Origin: Tricholoma matsutake
Lineage: Eukaryota; Basidiomycota; Agaricomycetes; Agaricales; Tricholomataceae
NCBI GenBank assembly: GCA_026075535.2
Contig: AP026545.1
Span: forward strand, 6,572,001 to 6,636,000
Length of the DNA stretch: 64,000 nucleotides
Reading direction: 5' to 3'
This document shows positions 1 to 11,596 of this stretch, piece by piece. The number at the start of each line of letters is the position of its first letter. Position 1 is the stretch's first letter. The notes under the pieces were generated by a model. It did no database searches, was not told the DNA's origin, and worked only from the letters and a program-made list of their open reading frames with translations. The translations under genes and the position numbers were made by a program.

Positions 1-924
1 CATCCATTGGGACAGGTACCATTGGAGTACCTTTACTTTGTAAATCGGAAAGGGGAACAGGTCAGTGAGGCTGTCCAAGTTGTCAACAATGGTGAAGTGA
101 GAGTTGAGGGAAAAATGGAGATGGTGCAACAGCTTCAATGGGAGAATGACCGACTGACAAAGGAGGTGACAGAGATTCGAGAGGAGATGAGGAAGATGAA
201 GGAGATGATGGTAGCAATGGAAATGAGCCAAAGGGTGCTTATCAGCAACCACAATGCCCATACTGCACTCCTTGAACAGCATCGGCAAACATTGACCAAA
301 GTCATGGCCCAACCTACAATGCCCTCCGACCACCAAACACCTGAGGATGGAGGTGCCATGGAACATCTCAGCATGCCACCATCCCACTTTTTGTCATCAC
401 CCTATCCCTCACATTCTATGAACATTGTCCCATATCCCTCCCCTTATCCCCCTAATGATATCACATCACCCTTTATCACTCCGAGGAGTTCAAGAGTCTT
501 CAACAACATTATTCAGCCCAGCATGTTACAGCTGAACAAACTCAGGATTACACCAAGTCTGAATCCTTCCAGTCAGTATCATTGAACCTCTGACGCTGCA
601 ATAGAGGAAGAACGACCTGTTGCAGGACCATCCCATGCAGTTTTGGCGAGTGGTCAGGACAATTGAGAGATGGGTTCACAAGTGGTAGCCCTGGAGGTTG
701 CATTGAATACCATGTCAGAGGTTGAGAATGTAGATGAGAGTGGTTGTGCATTAACAAAGGAACAGGAGGCCGAGCAACCGAGGATGGTCATGCCCAGGAT
801 AATGGAATCTCCAGCATCAGGGATGGAAGATGAATATGATGCAGATTCTTTTGCCATGGCAATCAACGAATCCGATGAAGAATTGGACAGCATTCATCAG
901 TATAAGTGGGAAACATTATTGTAA
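1..924 (+). pseudogene. Decayed coiled-coil protein ORF, cut by the window's left edge
   Basis: The reading frame is already open at base 1, so the gene begins outside the window. Residues about 35-75 are rich in E, K, M and Q and look like a coiled coil. A Pro/Ser-rich stretch follows, then an acidic tail (DEYDADS, ESDEELD) ending in TAA near 924. Two in-frame TGA codons (583-585 and 664-666) interrupt one continuous frame. Both are consistent with CGA to TGA changes, which recur in this window. I recognise no family. The position next to the KDZ-flanking array suggests it may belong to the same mobile island, but this is inference. Confidence 0.4.
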
Positions 925-1022
925 TGTGAAGTAGTGTTAAATTGATTATTGTCAACAGCTTTGGTATGATAGTAGTAAATGCACGTTTATGGGTTACTGC
1001 ATGCAATCTTGAGTACATAAAA

Positions 1023-1917
1023 TGACCTGATAAAATGAACCAACAAATGACCAGACAGATGACCCAACAGAATGAGCCGACAAAAGGACCCGACAGACTG
1101 ACCCTACAAATGACCTGACAAATAACCCGACAAATGTTTCAGGTCATTTGTTGGGTCATTTGTTGGGTCATTTGTCGGGTCATTTGTTGGGTCATTTGTT
1201 GGGTCATTTGTCAGGTCATTTGTCGGGTCATTTGTCAGGTCATTTGTTGGGTCATTTGTTGGGTCATTTGCCACGTCATTTTTTGGGTCATTTGTCAGAT
1301 CATTCTGCCGGGTCATGCCATCGTGTCATTTGTTGGGTCATTTGTTGGGTCATTTGTCGGGTCATTTGTAGGGTCAGTGAAGAATGACCTTGCAAATGAG
1401 CCCACAGAATGAGCTGACAAATGAACCAACAAAATGACCCAATAAATGACCTGACAAATGACCCAACAGAATGACCCGACAGAATGACCTGACAAAATGA
1501 CCAGATGAATGACCCAATGATATGACCCAACAGAATGACCCAACAGAATGACCCTACATATGACCCAACAAATTGACCTGACAGATTGACCCAACAGAAT
1601 GACCGACAAAAGGACCCAACAGACTGACCCAACAAATGACCTGACAAATAACCCCAAAAATATTTCGGGTCATTCTGTCGGGTCATTTGTTGGGTCATTT
1701 GTAGGGTCATTTTTAGGGTCAGTCTGTCAGGTCCTTTTGTTGGGTCAATCTGTCGGGTCATTTGTCGGGTCATTTGTTGGGTCATTCTGTCAGTTCATTT
1801 GTCGGCTCATTCTGTTGGCTCATTCTGTTGGCTCATTCTGTCAGCTCATTTGTCAGGTCATTCTTTGGGTCATTCGGTCTGGCCATTGGTTCGGTCATTT
1901 TGTTGGGTCATTTTATG
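1023..1917. repeat. Array A: 12-13 bp repeats in four alternately oriented blocks
   Basis: Tandem degenerate units read TGACCCRACARAA in one direction and GGGTCATTTGTY in the other. Orientation flips three times: TGACCC units at about 1023-1136, GGGTCA units at about 1138-1376, TGACCC units at about 1384-1640, and GGGTCA units at about 1660-1917. Adjacent blocks could pair as long hairpins. The CG in each unit appears as CG, CA or TG. The long open frames here (poly-GHLLGHL, poly-DPTN) are products of the repeat, not genes. A related array lies at 11.6-13.0 kb on the far side of the KDZ transposase. Confidence 0.9.
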
Positions 1918-1980
1918 TATGAGCACTTTTCTATCCAAGGCCCTACCAATCTGGTTGCTTAATGGTCATATCCTACTCTT

Positions 1981-3790
1981 TCAAACAAGTTCATTCCCCA
2001 TGCTGAACTTCTGATGTTTCCTAACTTGATGCATCTTGCTATCTTTGGAATTTCCTGAGATTGGAATTGGTGTCTTGCTTGGCCTGACTTTCAGTTGTCC
2101 GGCCTGCATTACATCTTCCTCTTCCGATGACTCCATCTGATTGACCAATGTGAAATCAAACACTTCACCCAATTCCTCAACCTCGTTTAATGTGGGAGCC
2201 CTCCATTTACACTGTCTTGAATCTGGAACAATATGGTCAGTCCACCTTTCCTCAGGCTTCTCTGCCCTCTTTTCTTTGCCTTTACCCTCCCTCTCACTCT
2301 TCCTGGTCCTTGGGCGGCTTGGTGTTTTGGCATCAGAATCAGCATCGGAATCAGAATCAGAATCAGAATCAGAATCGGAATCATCTCTTGATAATTTTTT
2401 GTCTCGATAGAATTTGAAACCGAATCCATCACTTTCCTGATTAGAGTACCAAAATGTCAAAATCTCCTTGATCTGGTGGTCCTTCATCTTTGATGGATCC
2501 ATAAGCTTGAAACCATCAGGAACCTGATCTGACCCAAAGTACTTATTGGCATCTTCAATGAATGACATCCAAGGAGGGATTGCACATTCATTACTGCAAG
2601 CCAGACCTGACAAGTCATCAGGGATGAGAATGAACAAATAATTGCTGACCCACTCATGATATGCTGACCCGACATATGACCTGATTAATGCTTTCTTATC
2701 CATTCCTTTGCTCAGCCAGTCAGTTGGCTCAGGAAGCAATGAATTCCCATCGGCATCCATATCCAACTGAACATATGGCTTTTGACTTGAGGTTCCAATA
2801 GGAACTTGGAACTTTGCTTCTTTGGCTGCAGCTAACAAAAGACAATTATTTTGAATCCCCCCGATGAGAAATTATCCATTTACAATACATCTCCTTTGCA
2901 TGCATGTTTAGAAGCCCCATGATCGGCTTGGTATCACAATCTTTGTTTGCTTGGAAGAAAGACTTCCCTCTGAGATCTCCCATAAATTCATGCCTACAAA
3001 GAAAAAGGTTTAACTGGCAGAAACAAATTTAGACAGTTAAAAGACTTAACGCATTCATGACAAGTACTCCATTCACTTCCTTGTGGCATGTTAATACCAA
3101 ACAGTCCATTCCACAAGACTTTTTCATTTGCTTGCAGAAGGACTTCACATGCTTATGAGCCTGTTTTGCATTCCTGTTCTGCATTAGTATTGATAATACC
3201 AATATTCAATGTGAATGACCTACCTTGCTTGCTCCTCAGCTTGGGGACCCATTTGATTCCATATATTGGCCAGGTCCTCCATCTTCCTTTTCTCTGCTTC
3301 CGATGTCTTCCCCCAAAGGTTACTCAACTCCTTCTGGTATGTGCCAAATGCCTTTTGATTGTCCACCTTGCATGAAGTATCTTCTACCCATCCACCCATT
3401 TTTTCTTGAATTGTTTCCTTTAACTCCCCTTTTGCCTGAACGGCGAGAACCCTTCTACCCATCCACTTCTTGATCCCCTTAAATTTCTTGGACAATTCCA
3501 TATGTATGGAACCAAGCATATACACCCTGTTCAAAAATGCCCTGTTCAAAACTGTTGCAAAATACTTTCCAATTCATGAACTGACCTTCTTCCTCAACTC
3601 ACTATCTTCCCTAGACCAGTGGGGATTCTTTTTCTTCATTTCATCATAAACTTTCTGACCAATTTTGTTCCACTGTGAACGATCTCCCTCTCGCCATTGT
3701 TCCTTTCTGGCTTCTAGGATTTCCATGTCTTGCCCCATCAGCTTAAAGTGGACAAGTTTGGGAGGAACATGGGCTTCAGCTGGCATAATG
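1981..3790 (-). CDS. Multi-exon HMG-like hypothetical protein with Ser-Asp repeat
   Basis: The likely start is the ATG near 3783-3785 (protein begins MPAEAHVPPK). The first exon runs to a donor just after 3583. A second exon (about 3223-3560) carries a basic helical segment ending LWGKTSEAEKRKMEDLANIW, which resembles the C-terminal part of an HMG-box-like domain seen in many basidiomycete proteins. Further exons cover about 3050-3190 and 2875-3000. The last is a long exon, 1981-2838, with an acidic (SD)n tract at about residues 147-167, encoded by a TCAGAA-type repeat at 2333-2388. Function is unknown. It lies beside the KDZ element and may be element-borne. Exon borders were judged by eye. 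Confidence 0.5.
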
Positions 3791-3902
3791 TATAGTGATG
3801 TAATGTATGTGATGTGATGGTGGATAAGTGTATGTTTGGTGTTGTGGTATTGAAACAAGTACAAATCAGGATGCATCATTTCATTATGGAATCAATTATA
3901 CC

Positions 3903-3972
3903 GATCATTGTTGATCATGGTTGATCATGGTTGATCAATTTCGATCATTGTCAATCATTGTCGATCATTAAT
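3903..3972. repeat. Seven phased 10-bp GATCATTGTY repeats
   Basis: Seven consecutive 10-mers each start with GATCA or a one-base variant. One repeat per DNA turn would place all copies on the same face of the helix. The block lies about 115 bases upstream of the proposed start of the minus-strand HMG-like gene, so a promoter binding array is possible. Confidence 0.75.
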
Positions 3973-4791
3973 TAATCCATCGATCATGAGTCTTGAAAAG
4001 CCCCTAATTGTATGAGTCCAGTCACTGATGCTCCAAGGAATGCTCAGAAATGCTCAGAAATCATATCAGTGATCATTTGGAGACCAATCTTTTGGTTTAA
4101 TCTAACCACTTGTCAACTTTCTTTTTGTCATGTAGTATGAAGTCATATATTTGAGTCAGTTGGCATCACTTCTAGATAGTTTGGTTGTAAAAGGGCATAA
4201 GAAAAAAAGCATTGTCTAAATCATAAAACCCCATAATATACATTCTTCAAAGATAAGATGAGATCATGAGGAACAAGTGTCGTTGGTTGTTTCATGGTTA
4301 GAAGTTTCTGATCTAATGTAAATTGCAGTTCATACATCACCATCTACTTATGTTCTGAACAAAGCAAAACTTGGAGTTTTTGAGTTAAAACCTTAAATTC
4401 TTAACATGTCTAACAATGTATTCAGAATTATGGAGTTAGAATATTGTACAAATGTCATTTGTGTGATAGACTTGATACGTCATGATCATGTATAGTCACG
4501 TGATAGCCACTAAATCTCCCTACCATCTTCTTCAATACTACTTGAATACTACTACTACTACTACTACTACTACTAGCTTTGCATTCTTTTATAATAGGTA
4601 CCCTACACTATTGTATTAAGGTCTGATATACATCTTCTAGAGTGAGCATGTTTTACATGTCAGGTCAAAGTCAGGTCATGCATTTTTCTGACATGACTTT
4701 GACCTGACATTTTGACTGATTTTTTTTAACATTTACCTGACTTTGTTGACTTGCACCTAACATCATGTGACTCTGAGAAATTTCCTTTTTT
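3973..4791. other. AT-rich intergenic stretch with a microsatellite and a hairpin
   Basis: No gene is seen. An uninterrupted ACT microsatellite of about ten units lies at 4547-4576. An imperfect palindrome at about 4657-4711 (left arm begins ATGTCAGGTCAAAGTCAG) can fold into a stem of about 20 bp. The 5' end of the Harbinger element must lie here or just upstream, but I could not identify its terminal inverted repeat. Confidence 0.6.
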
Positions 4792-6331
4792 ATGGTAACC
4801 TGCCAGTGGGTGCCAAAAGAATTCGTTCACCGCCTCCCTCCCGCGATGTCTCTAGGTATCAATTATATGCCGTTTGATAATCTACACCAACACATTCTTC
4901 ACTATGCTGCTGCTGCTGTACAGATCTGTCTCCCTATCCTTATGGATGTGCTGCCCTCCATCAATGCTGATGATGCCACAACATCTGAAGCAGTGAAGAC
5001 TCAAGTGAAGAAGTGGTCAGATCAAGAAATTGAAGACCTCGTTGCTTTCTTGTACAACCGCCGTTCTGAAGCCAGCTCTCCAGGGAACTTCAAGCCAGTT
5101 GTCTGGATGGCAGCTAAACTGCATCTTGACACCAAGCACCCACATTCTCTGAGAACAATAGCTGCCATCAAAGCCAAGTTTACTATGGTGCATGATATAA
5201 TCATTCTACATCCTTTTCCTCCATTTTACCATTCTACTAGTATAAAGATATGTACAGGGTGGTTGAGGATTACTATGGAAGGTTGGTAATGGGTGCAATG
5301 CCTGCTGGATCAGGTATCTGGGCACAAACAAGTGCCGAGCTTCAACATTATGAGGATTTTGAGAAGAATTTAGGGAAGGAATGGGTACGTTGCTATTATA
5401 TTGTTATTTTCATATGTATCTAACCTTCAAATCACAGAAAAGGTACTGTCATCAGCTCCTCAATGCATCATTTCCACAATATGCGAAAATGCAAGCGATC
5501 ATGGAGAAATCTATCGTGAAAGGTCAATTTGCACACAAGGGCACTGCCCAAGTCCCTTCCAACCTCTCGATTGATGGGAATGGTGAGGTTAATGAGACTG
5601 GGCATGCTGCTCCTTCGTCTTCAGCCAGGATCATCTTTCCTGCCCTGCAAGATGGCTTGACTTTCATGGATGTTGTTGATCCAGCCCTCCCATCAACGTT
5701 GTCACATCCTTTACTAGGCCAACTACCTGCAACAGCCTCATCTTCGCTCTCTATCCTATCAGTCACAACAACTCCATCCTCAGCCCCTCTTGCTTTGGCA
5801 CTCTCACAGCCCCCTTTGCATTCCCTTACGTCAGCATTCTCACAGCCCCCTGCTTCAGCATCTTCGCATCCCCCTACATCAGCATCCTCACATCCCCCTA
5901 CCCCAGCATCAGCTCCTAGCATGCCCTCAGTGAAATCGAAGTCATTGGGAAAACGCAAACAGGCATCGGGGGATGATCAGATGCCTGATTGGCCACCATC
6001 CAAAACTGCTTTGAAGCTGCAATCAAGTGCAACGACATTGATGAAGACCAATACAAGCATCTCTGCTCTCATTGGAGCAACTGGGGCCATCAACAATCTT
6101 AATACGACTATGCAACAAAGCCTGTTTCAATCGAATGCACGGCAAATCGAGTTGGCAATGGAGCTGATCAAAAATGCAGACCATATTGATGATAACAAAC
6201 GAGGTGCTCTTTCATTCTATTATAGCAATAATCCAAATGCTGCCGGTAGTCTCATAGCCATGTCTGACGTGCAGCGGGAAAATACATTGCATTATGCTCT
6301 CCAAATGATCTTCCAGCCAGCCGTATCCTAA
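4792..6331 (+). CDS. Myb/SANT-like DNA-binding protein of a PIF/Harbinger element
   Basis: Three exons join in frame: 4792-5187, 5241-5384 and 5438-6331, with GT-AG introns of 53 nt each. Starting at ATG 4792 gives 477 aa; ATG 4846 gives 459 aa and is an equally good start. After a short N-terminus comes a Myb/SANT-like (Myb_DNA-bind_3 type) domain from KKWSDQEIEDLVAFLYNRR through the motif SGIWAQTSAELQHYEDFEKN. A long Ser/Pro/Ala/Thr-rich linker with near-tandem SQPPxSASS repeats follows, then a helical C-terminus. In this superfamily such a protein works with the DDE transposase, binding element ends and aiding nuclear import. The transposase lies convergently at 6523-7741. No stop or frameshift is seen in the spliced frame. 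Confidence 0.75.
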
Positions 6332-6522
6332 ATTTTTGTACACTAACTGTACTGTACACTGTATTACTCTACATCTGTATTGTACAAAATTTCATCAACG
6401 TTGTCACTGGCCTCGCGTTCTCACAAAATCTCCTGATAGCTATTCCACATTGACTGTGCAATCTCATTTCACCGACCCACAACCACCCCATTCAGGTTGT
6501 TGTCTTCTACATTGCTGGCTTG

Positions 6523-7741
6523 TCACACAAAGCCATCACCAGTGTGGCCACCTTGGTTTGGGTATTCTTTGCCTGCAGGTTCTTCTTCCTGAGGATCATG
6601 AATGCGAATAAAATTATGTATAGCACACAATGCTGCTGGAATTTGTGCTTGGATCATCATGTCGTATTCTGGTCCAATCAAAAGTATGCGAAAGCGCTTC
6701 TTGAGAACTCCAAAAATGTGCTCGATTACATTTCTTGCCTGAGCGTGATGCAAGTTGAAAAGCTCCTCTTTATTTTGTGGTCTGGACATCTCATGAATTT
6801 AGGCATGGCTTTATACTGAAAAACACAAACATACTGTAATGAGGCATGCCCCCATTCAGCAAGATGATAACGGATGCTGCAGTAGGGAACAAGAAGCTCC
6901 TTGCAATGTGGGAAGCCTGCATTGGCAAGGAGATATGATCCCTCAGGTACAATTAGATCATCAGAGATTGCACTTTCATAAACTCGGGCGTCTGATGCAG
7001 AGCCCTCCCATCCAGTAAGGACATATGTGAAAAGAAGATCAAACGAACAACAGAACAAGCAGTTCTGTGATATGAAGCCCTTCCAGTTGCGCCACGCTTC
7101 ATGAGACTCAGCACAAGCAGTGGCATGGATGTGGCTACCATTGATTGCCCCAAGGGCACATTGGAGAAAAGGCCATAATTTTGGATTGTTGAAAAGTCAT
7201 GATGAAGGTGGATCATCAGGGGATATTTGTTCTATGTATTTGGAATTGAAAGGAGCAAATGCAAAGATACGAGCCATTTTACGGAAGTATCTGTGAACCT
7301 ATGAGTCCAAAATGATGATAACAGAAATAGATGAATTCTTTACACAGATATCGGCTCGGGAGCATGTTGAGACCGTTCCTCAAGATGGCGGATAGGAAGA
7401 CCAGTGACACAACAATATAGAAAAATAGCAAGCTGCTCTTCGAGAGTGATGTACTTGGAATCCCCATGGCCCATCCCTCGTAATTCAGACACAAGAGCCC
7501 TGAAAACATGCTTATTCATTCCAAGAGCTGTGCGAATGCACTTTGGATGACCGTGGAATAGTTCATTGACCCAAGCCTGCCCTGTGAGAATTGATGTGTA
7601 ACATGGCTCCTTGAAATAATACTGCTGTATAATCTTCAAGGTTTCAGGAATGACAATGTTGACAATCAGACCAACAAGTTGCTGAGCAATTTGAGCAAAA
7701 AGCTCTTGCTGTGAGGAATTTTGCTGATGGGGAGGAAACAT
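6523..7741 (-). pseudogene. PIF/Harbinger transposase (DDE_Tnp_4), inactivated
   Basis: Exon 1 is 7741-7346, starting MFPPHQQN and carrying the helix-turn-helix-like region FLYCCVTGLPIRHLEERSQ. A GT-AG intron leads to exon 2 at 7298. The catalytic core follows: GAINGSHIHA, then GWEGSASDARVYESA, then NVIEHIFGVLKKRF in the last exon, with a tail to 6523. Two lesions are clear. A TGA lies at 7197-7199 where the frame continues LFNNPKLWPF. The first catalytic Asp of the usual GAIDGTHI motif is Asn (codon AAT at 7140-7142, in an ATC-AAT context consistent with CG to CA). The last exon junction near 6836 is also one base out of frame. It cannot be active as it stands. Confidence 0.85.
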
Positions 7742-7759
7742 GGTGATGATTTGCACATT

Positions 7760-8049
7760 TCATTGGAATGCTCTTGAAATACTATCATAGGTGTCTATCG
7801 ATCAGTCGATATCGATAATCACAAAGTGATCAATTCTTAGGTATGACAGTGAATGAATTTCTTCAGCACCACCGGCAGGTCTGAGTTGCCCTGGGACCCT
7901 CGCATCTGATGATTGATGGTTAGTCAGCAGTTCACACAAGCAACCAACATCTCATGCCTAGCAAGAAATTCAATCCTAATCTCAGAAATATAGCCAGTGG
8001 TGACACTCTAATTATCAGCACTACCAGCCATTACACAGCTTGAGGCCTG
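7760..8049. other. Intergenic, no gene seen
   Basis: This sequence separates the Harbinger transposase start from the first recognisable KDZ exon. It contains a few GATCA/ATCGAT words near 7796-7835, like those at 3903, but no ordered array. No terminal inverted repeat was identified. Confidence 0.5.
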
Positions 8050-11000
8050 GTGAAGAAGACGAAAGTTAGCAAGCAAAATTTACACCCCTCCATGTCCCCA
8101 TCCAAGTCCCCTTCCAAACCTATCAAAGGATTGACTCCCTCGATTTCAGTTGAAGATAGACAAAATATTAACTTTGACAATGTGCTCTTAGAACCCCTCC
8201 AACTTCCAAAGTCTAAGGTGAGAGCTTTACCCATTTGGCCCTCGATACCTTTTTGACCTTTTGTATTCAGTCACAAAATGACTACATGAGGGATTACCTG
8301 CATAAAAGGAAGTTCTATTTAGCACATATTCTCTCATCTGAGGCACCTCCGATCGATATAGCTGTGGGTCATCGGGAGACTGGCATTGTTTGGACTGTCT
8401 TGGATGTCCAATGTTTTGCAAGGACTGTTGTCAGAAGGCTCATCAGAACAACCCCTTTCACAAGATTCAACACTGGGAAAATGAGTACTTCAAAGATTCC
8501 ACCCTCCTACAGGCCAGTCTTACCCTTCACTTTGGTCATGGTGGGAAGCTATGCCCCTCAAACCCCAGTGATGACTCCCACCAAGACGGGGGGGAGGATG
8601 AATGGCCGTTCAGCCTTCCTGATCTCCCATCCAAGTTATTGGATGATGATGATGATGACCTCGAGTTTGGCTCAGTTCCTTTCTCTCAAATGGAATTGGA
8701 TGATGATGGATCGTTGCTGGAGAGAGATGTTAGGGATAAAACTACCTATGCAAAGAATGTACTAGTCATCATTCATAGCGATGGTGTCCACCATCTTCCA
8801 ATCCAATGGTGCAGGTGCCCTGGACACATACCTGATGATATACAGGCCCTTGATCTGTAATTCTTCCCTGCCTCCTTCAAGCAAGTCAAGACCTTGTTCA
8901 TGTTTGAAGGTCTAGATTCCTTCCTTGCTGAAAACCAGGAGTACAAATCCTCTGCTTGGCATTACTACCAGAAGCTGAGGAGATTTACCTCCACATGCTT
9001 TCCCAAAACTATTCCAGTAAGCTCCATCCCCCCCATCAAAATACTGATCATCCCGACACTAATACTCATGTAATCTCCCAGGACCGATATCAGGAACTTC
9101 TCTGATGTACAAGGCAATTCTGAAACCTCAAGCATCTGAAGTGGCATGGATTTGGGCATAATGTTGAAAGTCCAGGACTTGGGGATCTTGCTGTTCTTTT
9201 CCCTGCCTGTCCACAGGTTGGGATTAATTTGCCCAAAGATTGGAAGAACGATAAAGAACAGTAAGCACTACTTTTACACCAAGTCCCTGATAAACACTCA
9301 AAATATTTAGATGGGTTTATACTCGGTCTTTTGCCATTGATGAGAACTTTACAGCTTCTCATCAATGTCAGAAATGACCTGAGGATGACGTGCCACTGAC
9401 AAATGGCCAGAGCTTTATGACAGAGAGCTCAGATTATAAGGCTCACCTCAAGATAGCCAGGGAATTCAAGCAGCCTCCCTGTACATGCAACGAGTTCAAA
9501 GCTGATTGGAATGTCAATGTTGCTGGCTATGAAACTGGTATTGGATCAGTGGTTTGTCTTAGGCATGGATTTTTTCAACCTGAGGCCACCATTGACTTCC
9601 AAGTAGGAGAGCAGTAAGTCTCTTCCCATCACAAATCCTCAATTTACAAGCCCTTTCATCTGAATTTACAGGCAGAAAAACATTGACTATGCAATTTGTA
9701 AAGCCCTGAACAGCAAGACGATGAAGGGGATCAATCGATCACTACTCATATACAACATCTTTTGTCAGTGGATAATCAACTTTCTCCTCTGAGTGAATCA
9801 GTCACCCTTTCTGTCTATCCCAGAAGGTCTTAAGATCACAGGAGCGATTGGGGACTTTCATGTGGTAGGACACGTTGATGATTGCCTTCCAAGATATACA
9901 TTGGCGTATGTGCCAGGGAGTGGTGTAATTGATGGCAAAATTGTGGAAACTCTGTGGGCTGTCTTGAACGAAACATTCTGAAGCACCAAGGGTGCAACTA
10001 TGGCCCATCGGAATAAAATTCTGGATGACCACATGAATCACTCAAACTGGAAGAAGCTAATCAGCATGAGTAAATATCTCATCATCCTTCCCCTGCACTG
10101 AATATTGACTACCTTATTTAATGTAGAATCATCGTTGGTTTGGAAGATGAAACAGGCAATGAATTTGTTGAAGGTCAGAAGAATCCTATAAGAAACTGAC
10201 TGAGTCAGCAGCACCAGCAGATTTAGAAGCTTGGCAAGAGGGTGAGATGATGGCGCAACAAAATTGAGATAAAAATGTCAAGAGTATGGATTACTATGCC
10301 CTGAAATGCAAACAAGGTACTGTCCTCTTCATTTCTCATTTCCAATCCTCTGATCTCAAGCATTACCTGGATCAGCCCCAGGTAAAGCCAAGATGCAGTT
10401 ACAATTGAGCTGAGAACAGCCATTGGGCAAAGTCTCTGCAGTTGAATTCCTTTTGGAAGGGATCTCAATTCAAGAGTCTCAGTAAGTGTTTAATAAAGCT
10501 ATTGTCAGCATTTTCATTCCTTTCTTGTGACAGGCTGTCATTACAAAGTTACCTGAGACAAGTTGGTGGTGTCCCAACAACAACTGAGCAAATCGAAATT
10601 ACTAAGAAACAAAGTCAGCTTCTCACAAGAATCTTGGATCATCAGAGGAAAGCAAATCACTTTCTCCGACCTGACTCATCATCAGAAAATATCAGTTCCT
10701 CCTATGAACCTTCCAAAGTCTTCAGCACTGATGACAATGGTGAGATTGATCTAATCTCTTGCCCTGTTTCATCCAACCCATTCAATGATGTGGGATTTGG
10801 AAACAGGCCTGAGACTTCCATCATCGGGTTGCCATCATCTCTGACCTCCAAAGCAATCAGAGAGCGAGGCCTGGTGGAGTGGGCAAAGCTTGAGACAGAA
10901 CTTCGGAGTGGGCAGTGCAACAACAACCTCAAAGGAATCAGGCTCATGCTGGGAAAGAAAGCTTTCTTGTTCATTACGAAGATCCAACCCAAAGGACCTA

Positions 11001-11555
11001 AAACAGGAAAGATGAAATCTTGGGCTGGTATTCACTCTACTGACCAGGTGTTACAACTTTATGCTCAAAACTATCAGGCTGGTAGGGAAGCCCTGGTGTC
11101 ATTGGGAGCTTCAAAAGAAATGCTAGAGTGATTCCAAATCCTTGAACAGAGCCATCTAAAGATGAGTACTACATTGATAAACCCAAAGGAGTCTGGATGG
11201 AAGCATGATTCATTGCCATGGTTCTGGTATATGGATGTTGAGGGTGACAGTTTGTCATCTAATTATATGAAAGAATGTGAGTGGATCAAAGATTGACTGA
11301 TTTGTAAAACTAAAGATATATCTAGCTCACTGGGTGAACTGGCTGAGAGCAAAAGCAGCATTTGAACGAGCGATGGAGGAAAACACCCTTGTTCAGTATG
11401 AGATGAAATGGACAACAGCATACTTCAATTATCAAGCAGCAGAGTGGAGGAAGAGAAAAGAGGCTGATTACTATCATGGACATAAGATCTATGCTGCACA
11501 ACAGGAGGCGATGTGGGAGGATTTTGCTGATACAGCAAGGAAGTCATTTATTTGA
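8050..11555 (+). pseudogene. KDZ-superfamily transposase with CxC cysteine cluster, decayed
   Basis: The recognisable order matches KDZ transposases. An N-terminal helix NDYMRDYLHKRKFYL follows intron 8218-8270. The cysteine cluster at about 8360-8530 includes CLDCLGCPMFCKDCC and NNPFHKIQHWENEYF. Next come the conserved blocks HSDGVHHLPIQWCRCPG, FFPASFKQVKTLFMFEGLDS, PACPQVGINLPKDW, FAIDENFT, VCLRHGFFQPEATID, LLIYNIFCQWIINF, KITGAIGDFHVVGHVDDC and ILDDHMNHSNWKKL, then helical C-terminal segments to 11555. Lesions are a one-base frameshift near 8361, TAA at 8858-8860, and TGA at 9103, 9121, 9375, 9790 and 9979. Several TGA codons fall where the family has Arg. Introns such as the one starting at 9014 remain recognisable. 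The element cannot supply its own transposase. Its arrays and cargo genes suggest a once-large autonomous unit. Confidence 0.9.
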
Positions 11556-11596
11556 TTGGGTGTTATTATTGATTAGAGTAGTATTGTTTCAACCAG

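Noticed and set aside
1104..1922. Long open frames on both strands across array A (poly GHLLGHL, poly DPTNDPTN, poly GSFVGSF)
   Set aside because: They arise because 12-bp units keep all frames open; no start context, splice pattern or unique sequence supports a gene. The same holds for 11573-12927.
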